Source: Bacillota bacterium
GTDB lineage: Bacteria > Bacillota > Clostridia > Tissierellales > Sedimentibacteraceae
Reading direction: 5' to 3'
Length of the DNA stretch: 20,110 nucleotides
Assembly: GCA_029239575.1 (NCBI GenBank)
Contig: JARBUP010000016.1
Span: 1-20,110 of the forward strand
A program made the position numbers and the translations under genes. Below, in pieces: positions 8,238 to 15,452 of this stretch (the stretch's first letter is position 1; each line of letters begins with the position of its first letter). A model generated the notes under the pieces. It searched no databases. It was not told the DNA's origin and saw only the letters and a program-made list of their open reading frames with translations.

Positions 8238-9350
8238 TTATTTATCCCCCTTATCAGGTATAGATAAGCCAAGATTATCTAATTTATTTTCGAACCTTTT
8301 TCTAACCATTTGTTCTAATTCTTCTTCTGAATAATTCTTTATTTTCTGTTCAAAATTATGAAATTTATTTTTGGGTTTAGTATCTTCTTTAACTTTATAC
8401 TTAACTGATTTTTGACTTTCAGGTTTTTCTTTTTTATCTTTTTGAAGGTCTTCTAAAATTTTGTACCCTTTTTTATACCATTCTTCTAATATTTTGTCAA
8501 AATAATTTAAGTTAGGATTTGATATTTTAGTAGAATTTTCTAAACATTTTAAAATCATTTCTATTGTAAAGTTCCAATCATCCATCCATTTATCAATAGT
8601 TTTTATTTCAGCTTCAGTCCATGTCCTATTATTAAAACCAAGTGCTTTACTAATGCGAGAATAAATACTAAAACGATCATTTCTTTTTTCTAAATAACTC
8701 ATCATTGTATCTATATCGCAAACTCCTTCATCACACCATGCAGCAACAACTGATTCAATATATTTAAAATTTCTAACTTTTTTGTTATTTATGCAATAGC
8801 TAAATGCTTGAGTCATTATTTCTGGTTTCATTTTATATTGGTTAATCCAAGAAATAATTTTTTGCTTTTCTCTTATTTTAAGTGGCATTCCTATCATTTT
8901 TTCAATTTCTTCCATCATTTTTATATTTTCTTCATTTCTACTAAGAGAAATTAATTCATCAGGTTGCACATAGTTACTTTTATCTGATTTATCTTTTTCG
9001 GATGAATTTGCAATATATTTATATACCTTATCTATATAAAGCTGTTTTAAATTAATAAACTCAACTAAATAATTATATTCATCATATTCATCATTATTTT
9101 TATGTTTTATAATTACACCTTCATTTTCCCAATATGACCATGCTCCCAGTACATCTGACAAAGGTATTTTTAAATTTTTCGCAATAGTTTCATTATTAAA
9201 TTTATTCTGTTTATCTTTTGCATATTTATACCCTAATAGATATACTTTTACATAAGTACCATCAGCTGTAGGCATATAGTCAGTAATAAATATATTTTCA
9301 ATAGGGGTTTCTCCCAAATCTATTTTCATTTCTTGTAAAATAAAATTCAT
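8238..9350 (-). CDS. DnaD-family primosome protein with two DnaD domains
   Basis: By family it is a DNA-remodelling protein that helps recruit the helicase loader at the origin or at restart sites. It has 370 residues. The N-terminal winged-helix region (about 1-110) contains NNETIAKNLKIPLSDVLGAW. Two copies of the DnaD/phage-associated domain follow, each ending in the characteristic Y-x3-I-x3-W pattern (YIESVVAAW, then YFDKILEEW). The tail is lysine-rich and disordered-looking. Two such domains are common in clostridial homologues, while Bacillus DnaD has one. The start is set at the ATG with AAGGAG 6 bases before it rather than at a TTG 33 bases upstream. It is the first gene of the dnaD-dnaI-ppaC operon. 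Confidence 0.9.
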   Translation of the reverse strand: MNFILQEMKIDLGETPIENIFITDYMPTADGTYVKVYLLGYKYAKDKQNKFNNETIAKNLKIPLSDVLGAWSYWENEGVIIKHKNNDEYDEYNYLVEFINLKQLYIDKVYKYIANSSEKDKSDKSNYVQPDELISLSRNEENIKMMEEIEKMIGMPLKIREKQKIISWINQYKMKPEIMTQAFSYCINNKKVRNFKYIESVVAAWCDEGVCDIDTMMSYLEKRNDRFSIYSRISKALGFNNRTWTEAEIKTIDKWMDDWNFTIEMILKCLENSTKISNPNLNYFDKILEEWYKKGYKILEDLQKDKKEKPESQKSVKYKVKEDTKPKNKFHNFEQKIKNYSEEELEQMVRKRFENKLDNLGLSIPDKGDK

Positions 9351-9413
9351 ACTTTGCTCCTTTTTGGCAATAATATGTTCCAATTACACCAGAAATTTGT
9401 TTTATAATATTAT

Positions 9414-9442
9414 ATTGTAATCAAGGTGTAACATATTTGTAA
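9414..9442 (-). promoter_or_regulatory. Candidate promoter of the dnaD operon
   Basis: Minus-strand TTACAA (9437-9442), 17-base spacer, TACAAT (9414-9419). The -35 is imperfect and the sequence is very AT-rich. Two head-to-tail copies of TGTAATATAAT lie next to it (about 9438-9460). Confidence 0.45.
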
Positions 9443-9497
9443 TATAATTGTAATATAATTATTATGTTTTTGTGAAAACATTTTTCCGTGTAATTGG

Positions 9498-9526
9498 TTG
9501 ACAGATTTTAGTATATATATTATAAT
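9498..9526 (+). promoter_or_regulatory. Promoter of the LysM-G5-M23 peptidase gene
   Basis: TTGACA (9498-9503), 17-base spacer and TATAAT (9521-9526), an exact consensus about 130 bases before the gene. A weaker second candidate, TTGACT (9534-9539) with CATAAT after 18 bases, follows it. Confidence 0.8.
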
Positions 9527-9659
9527 AAATATGTTGACTTAATTTTTTTAGGTAACTCATAATATTTATTATAACATTATTTACTTCAAATGAAAATTAC
9601 ATTTTTTACCGTTGATTTATAATAAATATTCAAAGAAAAAAAATAATAGGAAGTATGCT

Positions 9660-11153
9660 ATGAAAAAACTAATTAATCCGTTAATAGAAAAATTGAATCT
9701 AAAAAGAATAAATGATGAAATTTTCAAACAACTCCCTGAAGAAAAAGACAGAAAAGTATTTAACATTGATATGAAATATAAAAAACACCTACATGGTGCA
9801 GTTTCAATATTAGGAGTAACAGCAGCAGTTTTATTTGGATCATTCGCATTAGAATATTCACAAACTGGTCAAAACAATTTATTTTCCACAAAGAGCTTTA
9901 CAATAGTAGCTGATGGAAAAGAAATATGCAAAATAAGAGATGCATCAAAACTACAATCTACTCTTCAACAAATTGAAGCAGACTTAGAAGAAGGTGCTAA
10001 ACTCGATTTAGTTATTGAAAATGACTTTGAAACAATAAAGTCAAAAGCTAAAGACAGAGAAATAACTGAAAATGATGATTTATATAATGTTTTAAAATCA
10101 AATGTAAATTATGCTACATTAGCTTATTCAATTAAAATTAATGGAACTGATATAGGAGCTGTTGAAGCTGAGACTGAAGCTAAAAAGATAGTGGAAAATG
10201 TAAAAGCACATTACGCAAGTAATTATGATCCAAAGTCGATAGTTGAAGTGAAAATAATAGAAAATATTGAAATTGATCAAGTAAAAGTTAATAAAAGTGA
10301 ATTAAAAACAGCTGAAGAATTAGAAAATTACATAATAGAAGGAACAAATGAAAAACAAAAATACACAGTTGCAGAAGGCGATACGTATTGGACTATAGCT
10401 GAAAAGCACAATATGTCCCTTGATGAATTGATTTCTGCAAATCCTTCAGTTGATTCAGAAATGATTCAAATTGGAGAAGAATTAAATTTAATGGTTCCAA
10501 AACCATTAGCAAGTGTTGAAGTTAAAAGAAAGATATCCCAAGAAGAACAAATAGAATTTGAAACAAAATATGAATATGTATCTTATATGTTCAATGATGA
10601 AAAAACAGTAAAACAAGAAGGAAATTACGGAACATCTAAAATAGATGCTATAGTAACTGAAAAAAATGGCATACAAATAGCAAAAGTAGTTTTGAATGAA
10701 CAAGTAATTGAAAGTCCTCAAACTGAAATCATTGTTACAGGAACACAGGATCCACCACCTAAGAAAGGTACAGGATATTTTATTAATCCTTTACCAGGCT
10801 CAAGCATATCATCAAGATTTGGCTCAAGAAGCGGCGGTTTCCATTTAGGTCAAGATATGACTTCACCAATAGGAACACCAATAAAAGCTGCTGATGGTGG
10901 TACAGTTACATTTGCAGGATATTCAGGTAGCTATGGTTATGCAGTTGATATAGACCATGGTGGCGGATATACTACAAGGTATGCACATGCAAGCAAATTG
11001 TATGTAACATCAGGAGAAAAAGTATATCAAGGAGAAATTATTGCTGCAGTTGGAAACACAGGAGTTTCAACAGGACCACATTTACATTTTGAAGTAAGAA
11101 GATATGGAGAAATAGTAAATCCTGCAAACTACATAGGAACACAATACAGATAA
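9660..11153 (+). CDS. Membrane-anchored LysM-G5-M23 family peptidoglycan endopeptidase
   Basis: A cell-wall hydrolase that would cut peptide cross-links of peptidoglycan. It has 497 residues. A short cytoplasmic tail of about 45 residues precedes one hydrophobic segment (about 46-65) without a clear cleavage site, suggesting a type II anchored protein. A spacer (about 70-230) comes before a LysM domain (about 234-281: YTVAEGDTYWTIAEKHNM...), then a G5 domain (about 284-361) and the C-terminal M23 domain (about 385-490). The zinc motifs FHLGQD (H-x3-D) and HLHFE are intact, so it should be active. The start is at the ATG with AGGA 8 bases upstream; a TTG 48 bases earlier is in frame but has no ribosome site. 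It is monocistronic with its own promoter and terminator. Homologues in Gram-positive bacteria act in cell elongation, separation or sporulation; the exact role cannot be read here. Confidence 0.92.
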   Translation: MKKLINPLIEKLNLKRINDEIFKQLPEEKDRKVFNIDMKYKKHLHGAVSILGVTAAVLFGSFALEYSQTGQNNLFSTKSFTIVADGKEICKIRDASKLQSTLQQIEADLEEGAKLDLVIENDFETIKSKAKDREITENDDLYNVLKSNVNYATLAYSIKINGTDIGAVEAETEAKKIVENVKAHYASNYDPKSIVEVKIIENIEIDQVKVNKSELKTAEELENYIIEGTNEKQKYTVAEGDTYWTIAEKHNMSLDELISANPSVDSEMIQIGEELNLMVPKPLASVEVKRKISQEEQIEFETKYEYVSYMFNDEKTVKQEGNYGTSKIDAIVTEKNGIQIAKVVLNEQVIESPQTEIIVTGTQDPPPKKGTGYFINPLPGSSISSRFGSRSGGFHLGQDMTSPIGTPIKAADGGTVTFAGYSGSYGYAVDIDHGGGYTTRYAHASKLYVTSGEKVYQGEIIAAVGNTGVSTGPHLHFEVRRYGEIVNPANYIGTQYR

Positions 11154-11174
11154 CTTAAATTTAGTTATAAATTT

Positions 11175-11197
11175 GCCGCTAACCATGCGGCTTTTTT
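11175..11197 (+). terminator. Intrinsic terminator of the M23 peptidase gene
   Basis: GCCGC / GCGGC stem with a 7-base loop followed by TTTTTT, 21 bases after the stop. Confidence 0.9.
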
Positions 11198-11323
11198 AAT
11201 TTCTCTTTGAATAGTTAATTTATACCCCTAAATTTATGCTCTAAACACTATTTACCAATTTTTTTGTCTAATTTTATCACATAGCATTATATTTATATTA
11301 ATTTTTTTTAATGCAATTTTAAC

Positions 11324-11352
11324 TTGCAAATGATATGTGACTGTAATATTAT
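11324..11352 (+). promoter_or_regulatory. Candidate promoter of the HD-domain gene
   Basis: TTGCAA (11324-11329), 17-base spacer, TATTAT (11347-11352), about 67 bases before the gene. The rest of the 11198-11418 gap is AT-rich with no other recognised element. Confidence 0.5.
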
Positions 11353-11418
11353 AATAAGGTACTTATTTAACATTGGATGACATAAACTAAAATAAATTAT
11401 TAAGCAAAGGATGGACCA

Positions 11419-11910
11419 ATGGTTTATTTCGATAATAGATTTATGGAAATTGCTCGTCCAATAATTGAGCATGACGAATATCAACAAATGAGACATTTAA
11501 AACATCATGACAAAAGCGTATATGAACATTCATTAATGGTTGCATATCATGCATACAAAATGGCATATAAAAATGACTTAGATTGGGTTTCTACAATTAG
11601 AGGGGCCTTATTACATGACTTTTTCTTATATAAATTTAAAAAGTGCTTTAGTTTAAGAATTATTTCAGATTCCATTCAACATGCTATAGTGCACCCAATC
11701 ATAGCATTTGATAATGCAAAACAATTCTTTGACTTAAATGAAAAAGAAGAAAACATAATAAAAGGACATATGTTTCCATTTGGTTTACCAAAATCAAAAG
11801 AAGCATGGATTGTTAGTTATGTTGATAAATATTTAGCTACTTATGAATATGCACAAAACTTGAAAATAAGATCAAAAAAGAAATCACAAGTAGCATACAA
11901 TGTAGAATAA
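11419..11910 (+). CDS. HD-domain metal-dependent phosphohydrolase, substrate unknown
   Basis: A soluble 163-residue protein made almost entirely of one HD domain. The candidate metal ligands are H37 (YEHS), the HD pair H66-D67 (GALLHDFF), H92 or H117, and the final D136 (VSYVDKY). Such small HD proteins hydrolyse phosphate esters of nucleotides or related compounds; the sequence does not show which. AAAGGA lies just upstream of the ATG. It is flanked by terminators on both sides and so is probably transcribed alone. The C-terminus is basic (IRSKKKSQ). Confidence 0.85.
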   Translation: MVYFDNRFMEIARPIIEHDEYQQMRHLKHHDKSVYEHSLMVAYHAYKMAYKNDLDWVSTIRGALLHDFFLYKFKKCFSLRIISDSIQHAIVHPIIAFDNAKQFFDLNEKEENIIKGHMFPFGLPKSKEAWIVSYVDKYLATYEYAQNLKIRSKKKSQVAYNVE

Positions 11911-11940
11911 AAGAATAATAGAATAAAATAATGCAATCAT

Positions 11941-11974
11941 AAAAAGATGTTTAAATTATAAAACATCTTTTTTT
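11941..11974 (+). terminator. Intrinsic terminator of the HD-domain gene
   Basis: AAAAAGATGTTT and AAACATCTTTTT form a 12-base stem with an 8-base loop, continued by more T residues. Confidence 0.88.
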
Positions 11975-12030
11975 ATTTATAAAATTGTATTATAATTAAT
12001 CAAATATTAGATGATTTGTAGACGGGTGAT

Positions 12031-12093
12031 TTAGGGACGGAGCTTTCGCAGAAAAGGGTCCGTCCCTAAGCAGCGAAAGGTCCGTCCCTAAAT
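12031..12093. repeat. Compound inverted repeat with GGGACGG / CCGTCCC arms
   Basis: TTAGGGACGG (12031-12040) can pair with either of two CCGTCCCTAA copies (12060-12069 and 12082-12091), and GCTTTCGC can pair with AGCGAAAG inside the larger arms. It sits just upstream of the fumarase operon, in the probable 5' untranslated region. The motif looks like a REP-type element of the kind seen in many clostridial genomes. A decayed relative may lie at 2699-2727. Confidence 0.75.
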
Positions 12094-12123
12094 CGCACCT
12101 ATATCTTTGAAAAGGAGAAAATT

Positions 12124-12969
12124 ATGAGAAGTGTTGATACAAATTTGATTACTGAAAATATTAAGATGCTTTTGTTAAATGCAAGTTATAATATTGGTGA
12201 TAAAACATTAAATATTTTAAAAGAAAGCTGTGAAAATGAAAATAATCAAGTTTCAAAATCAGTTCTACAACAAATTATAAAAAATGATGAAATTGCTTTT
12301 AATGAACAAATTCCTATGTGCCAGGATACAGGAATGGCTGTTATTTTCCTTGAAATTGGTCAAGACGTTAATTTAACTGGCAAAAATTTAAATGATGCTG
12401 TAAATGAAGGTGTAAGACAGGCATATGACGAGGGATACCTTCGTAAATCCGTAGTCGATGACCCTTTATTTGACCGTAAAAACACAAAAGACAATACACC
12501 TGCAATAATACATACAGAAATAGTTTCAGGCGACAAAATCAAAATTACAGTCGCTCCTAAGGGATTTGGAAGTGAAAATATGAGCGCTATTAAAATGCTT
12601 AAACCTTCCGATGGTGTTGAAGGAGTTAAAAATTTCATATTAGACACTGTAAAAAATGCTGGTCCAAATCCATGCCCACCTATAGTTGTAGGAGTTGGAA
12701 TTGGAGGTACATTTGAAAAATGTGCTTATTTAGCTAAAAAAGCATTATCAAGAGAAATTAAAGAACATAATAAATCAGAAAAATATGCAGAGCTTGAAAA
12801 GGAAATGCTTGATGAAATAAATAAATTAAACATAGGACCTGCAGGATTTGGTGGAAATACAACTGCACTTTCTGTGCATATAGAATATTTTCCAACTCAT
12901 ATAGCTGGTTTGCCTGTTGCAGTAAATATTTGCTGCCATGCATATAGGCATGATTCTATTATTTTTTAA
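12124..12969 (+). CDS. Class I fumarate hydratase, alpha subunit (4Fe-4S)
   Basis: Catalyses the reversible hydration of fumarate to malate together with the beta subunit encoded next. It has 281 residues and corresponds to the N-terminal half of single-chain class I fumarases. Three conserved cysteines are placed to hold an oxygen-sensitive 4Fe-4S cluster: C66 in MCQDTG, C184 in GPNPCPP, and C271 in CCHAYRH. The segment GVGIGGTFEKC is also typical. The ribosome site AAAGGAG precedes the ATG. L-tartrate dehydratase alpha subunits share this family; fumarase is the more likely assignment but the two cannot be separated by eye. The Fe-S enzyme type agrees with an anaerobic host. Confidence 0.9.
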   Translation: MRSVDTNLITENIKMLLLNASYNIGDKTLNILKESCENENNQVSKSVLQQIIKNDEIAFNEQIPMCQDTGMAVIFLEIGQDVNLTGKNLNDAVNEGVRQAYDEGYLRKSVVDDPLFDRKNTKDNTPAIIHTEIVSGDKIKITVAPKGFGSENMSAIKMLKPSDGVEGVKNFILDTVKNAGPNPCPPIVVGVGIGGTFEKCAYLAKKALSREIKEHNKSEKYAELEKEMLDEINKLNIGPAGFGGNTTALSVHIEYFPTHIAGLPVAVNICCHAYRHDSIIF

Positions 12970-12993
12970 AATAAAGAGAAAGGACTATTTATA

Positions 12994-13521
12994 ATGGAAA
13001 TTAAATTATCATTGCCTCTAAATGATGAGGTTATAGAAAAACTACATGCTGGTGACAACGTACTTTTAACTGGCTATATTTATACTGGCAGAGATGCAGC
13101 TCATAAAAGGTTATGCGAACTTTTAATTAATGGTGAAGATTTACCTTTCGATATCCAAAATGAAACAATTTACTATGTTGGACCTGCTCCTGCAAAACCA
13201 AATTATGTTATAGGACCTGCTGGACCAACTACAAGCTATAGGATGGATGCTTACACTTTACCTTTGCTAAAAAAAGGACTTAAGGGAATGATAGGTAAAG
13301 GATTAAGATCTAAAGAAGTAATTGAAGGAATGAAACTTTATAAAGCAGTATACTTTGGTGCCATAGGTGGAGCTGCTGCTTTAATATCAAAATCTATAAA
13401 GTCTAAAGAAATTATTTGTTATGAAGATTTAGGAACAGAAGCTGTTCAAAAATTGTATGTTGAAGATTTTCCAGCTATAGTCGTAATAGACTCTTACGGA
13501 AAAAGTTTATATGATAGGTAA
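12994..13521 (+). CDS. Class I fumarate hydratase, beta subunit
   Basis: The 175-residue partner of the alpha subunit, equivalent to the C-terminal half of single-chain class I fumarases. The swivelling beta/alpha domain supplies substrate-binding residues. Diagnostic segments are LTGYIYTGRDAAHKRL, YYVGPAPAKPNYVIGPAGPT, the TSYRMD stretch and GMIGKG. It starts 24 bases after the alpha stop with its own purine-rich ribosome site (AGAAAGGA), so the two form one operon. As with alpha, tartrate dehydratase is the alternative. No strong terminator follows; a weak GATG/CATC hairpin before TTTTTT (about 13548-13568) overlaps the next promoter. Confidence 0.9.
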   Translation: MEIKLSLPLNDEVIEKLHAGDNVLLTGYIYTGRDAAHKRLCELLINGEDLPFDIQNETIYYVGPAPAKPNYVIGPAGPTTSYRMDAYTLPLLKKGLKGMIGKGLRSKEVIEGMKLYKAVYFGAIGGAAALISKSIKSKEIICYEDLGTEAVQKLYVEDFPAIVVIDSYGKSLYDR

Positions 13522-13550
13522 ATATTTGTAAAAAAAATTTGCAATTCGAT

Positions 13551-13575
13551 GTTTACGTCATCTTTTTTGGGGTAT
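13551..13575 (+). promoter_or_regulatory. Candidate general-stress (SigB-type) promoter of hpf
   Basis: GTTTAC (13551-13556), 13-base spacer and GGGTAT (13570-13575) match the SigB consensus GTTTAA-N12-14-GGGTAT of Bacillus at 11 of 12 positions. Transcription would start near 13583, leaving about 49 bases of leader. SigB control of the hibernation factor is known in Bacillus; no sigma factor of that type is in the window. Confidence 0.5.
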
Positions 13576-13631
13576 TATTTAATTATATCAAATCAAAACA
13601 ATAATTTATTAACTCGAAAGGAGTTGATTGC

Positions 13632-14177
13632 ATGAAAGTAAATGTATTTGGAAAGAACATGCAACTAACAGACGCATTAAGGGAGACAACAGTTAAAAAA
13701 GTCAAAAGATTGGATAAGTTTTTTCAACAAGATGTAGAATCAAAAGTAGTTTTAAGTATTGAAAATCATAAAGCTTTAAAAGTTCAAAAAGTCGAGGTGA
13801 CTATTCCATTTAATAATAAAATATTACGTGTTGAAGAAGAATCTGATGACATGTATAATTCAATAGATGAGGCAGTAGAAGCCTTAGAAAGGCAAATTAG
13901 AAAATATAAAACGAAACTTGAATCTAAACACCAAAATAATGATTCAGTTAGATTTGAAAATATTGAACCATTGGATATAGAAGAAGATGAAGATGAATTT
14001 AAAGTAGTAAAAACAAAGAAATTCGCAATTAAACCAATGGGTATTGAAGAAGCAATTTTACAAATGGATTTATTAAAACATAACTTTTTCGTATTCTTAA
14101 ATGCTGATTCCGAAGAAGTAAATGTAGTTTATAAAAGAAATGATCGCAATTACGGTTTAATTGAGCCAGAATTGTAA
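13632..14177 (+). CDS. hpf: Ribosome hibernation-promoting factor, long form
   Basis: Binds the 30S subunit in stationary phase and joins two 70S ribosomes into inactive 100S dimers. It has 181 residues, the long-form size. The N-terminal S30AE domain (1-100) begins MKVNVFGKNMQLTDALRE and has a basic helix ending ALERQIRKYKTKLESK. An acidic linker (DIEEDEDEFKV) follows, then the C-terminal dimerisation domain (about 125-181: KTKKFAIKPMGIEEAILQMD ... NYGLIEPEL). A strong AGGAG site precedes the ATG. The gene has its own candidate stress promoter and a strong terminator, so it is probably transcribed alone. Confidence 0.95.
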   Translation: MKVNVFGKNMQLTDALRETTVKKVKRLDKFFQQDVESKVVLSIENHKALKVQKVEVTIPFNNKILRVEEESDDMYNSIDEAVEALERQIRKYKTKLESKHQNNDSVRFENIEPLDIEEDEDEFKVVKTKKFAIKPMGIEEAILQMDLLKHNFFVFLNADSEEVNVVYKRNDRNYGLIEPEL

Positions 14178-14267
14178 TATAAATAAATATATAATCTAAT
14201 AATCTTTTAAGATAGTATGATATAAGATAGTAGATTGGATATATCCCCTCCATAATTAATTAAAAAT

Positions 14268-14309
14268 AAAACAAAAGACGTAATCACTGCTGATTGCGTC
14301 TTTTGTTTT
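14268..14309 (+). terminator. Intrinsic terminator of hpf
   Basis: Long, nearly perfect stem: AAAACAAAAGACG and CGTCTTTTGTTTT outside, TAATCA and TGATTG inside, with a T-rich 3' arm. The A-rich 5' arm could also make it work on the other strand. Confidence 0.93.
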
Positions 14310-14554
14310 CCGCTCAAATATTCCCCCGAATATTCCCTTTAAAAAATATGTTGCTTTTATGTTCATTCCATGCTTTTCTTTTAAATCCATATTAAGCATA
14401 CTGATAATTTCATTTCCCCCAAAATGAATCCCGGAATAAATATATTATATAATACAAAAAATTGTATGTATGTCGAATCGTGTCGTTAATATAATTTTTT
14501 ATTTTAATTCATAAATATTCTGTACGTATAATTTAATAATATTTAATTTATTAA
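14310..14554. other. Noncoding AT-rich stretch, left part of the 660-base gap
   Basis: No credible gene here on either strand. Small features only: two near copies of ATATTCCC (about 14319-14337) and TCATTT / AAATGA around CCCCCA (14409-14426). No clear promoter was recognised. Confidence 0.6.
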
Positions 14555-14730
14555 CATGGTTTGTCCACAGTAGTGGACAACTTGTTAATAACTCCATAAT
14601 TTCATATGTTGAAATTTCAACATAAAATTTTTTACAGTTTTTTCATAAAAAAATTCAAACAAATTTAACGCTAATATTTCAATTTTTTTCAAAGTTGTTA
14701 ACAATTCTATCCACAGCTGTGGATAACTTA
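14555..14730. other. Palindrome cluster with inverted DnaA-box-like sequences (oriC-like or DnaA-binding locus)
   Basis: Three perfect dyads lie within about 165 bases. TTGTCCAC-AGTA-GTGGACAA is at 14561-14580, TATGTTGAAATTTCAACATA at 14605-14624, and TATCCACAGCTGTGGATA at 14708-14725. The outer two contain DnaA-box-like 9-mers in inverted pairs: TTGTCCACA (plus, 14561-14569), TTGTCCACT (minus, 14572-14580), CTATCCACA (plus, 14707-14715), and an exact TTATCCACA on the minus strand (14718-14726). TTGTTAATAA-type and TTGTTAACAA sequences, common beside DnaA boxes in Firmicute origins, are adjacent. From 14730 to 14965 the DNA is extremely AT-rich, as an unwinding region would be. No dnaA or dnaN is present here, so the function is open. 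Confidence 0.6.
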
Positions 14731-14969
14731 TCAAATTAAAGAACAAACCTTCTGTTTTTGTGAAGTTTGTAGAAAAAAATCTAATTAGTTAAATTAATGT
14801 TATAAATTACTTAATAAAATTTAAGTAGTTTTTTGTTAATTTCTTTCATAATGTATATTTAAAAATTACAAAAATAATAATATAATGATTATAAAATAGT
14901 TTTATGCAAAATTATTAATAATGTAATGAATAATCATTTAAAATAAAATTAACTAAGAAAGGATACAGA

Positions 14970-15404
14970 ATGACACCAAAAAATGAATATGAATATATTG
15001 TAAGTGCATGTCTTTGTGGAGAATATTGCAGATATGATGGAAAAACTTCTATAAAAGATAATATTAAAAAATTAGTGGATGATAATAAAGCAATTATGGT
15101 ATGCCCTGAAGTTATGGGTGGAATGAGCACACCAAGACTTCCCTGTGAAATAAAAGAAAATAAAGTTATAAATGTTAATAATGAAAATAAAACAGAAAAC
15201 TTTTTATTAGGTGCTAATGAAGTATTAAAAATAGCTAAAAAATATAATATAAAAAAAGCAATATTAAAAGAAAAAAGTCCATCTTGTGGAAGCCATTTTA
15301 TATATAATGGTAGCTTTAACAAAACCCTTATAAAAGGTGAAGGCATGACTACTAAACTTTTACGTGAAAATAAAATAGAAGTATTTAGTGATGAAGAATT
15401 TTAA
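14970..15404 (+). CDS. DUF523 family protein, TudS-like (possible Fe-S thiouracil desulfurase)
   Basis: A 144-residue soluble protein with the full set of DUF523 signatures: SACLCGEYCRYDG near the N-terminus, CPEVMGGMSTPR (about 45-56), LKEKSPSCG (about 99-107) and GEGMTTKLL. Cysteines C14, C45 and C106 sit in the three conserved blocks that in the characterised member TudS hold a 4Fe-4S cluster used to remove sulfur from 2-thiouracil; C16, C20 and C59 are extra. The assignment to the family is firm. The substrate is inferred and could be another thiolated base or compound. AAAGGA precedes the ATG by about 8 bases. Its promoter is not clear in the AT-rich DNA upstream. Confidence 0.88.
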   Translation: MTPKNEYEYIVSACLCGEYCRYDGKTSIKDNIKKLVDDNKAIMVCPEVMGGMSTPRLPCEIKENKVINVNNENKTENFLLGANEVLKIAKKYNIKKAILKEKSPSCGSHFIYNGSFNKTLIKGEGMTTKLLRENKIEVFSDEEF

Positions 15405-15415
15405 ATATTTTTAAA

Positions 15416-15449
15416 ATTAATGACTATCCAAAATAGGACAGTCATTAAT
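15416..15449. terminator. Shared terminator between convergent DUF523 and ComK-like genes
   Basis: ATTAATGACTATCC and AGGACAGTCATTAAT form an imperfect stem. TTTTTTATTTTTT follows on the plus strand; on the minus strand the hairpin runs into AATTTTAAAA. It probably works well for the plus-strand gene and weakly for the other. Confidence 0.8.
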
Positions 15450-15452
15450 TTT

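Noticed and set aside
14915..15346. 143-residue hydrophobic open frame on the minus strand
   Set aside because: Fully opposite the DUF523 gene, which has clear family motifs; hydrophobicity comes from reverse reading of lysine-rich codons.
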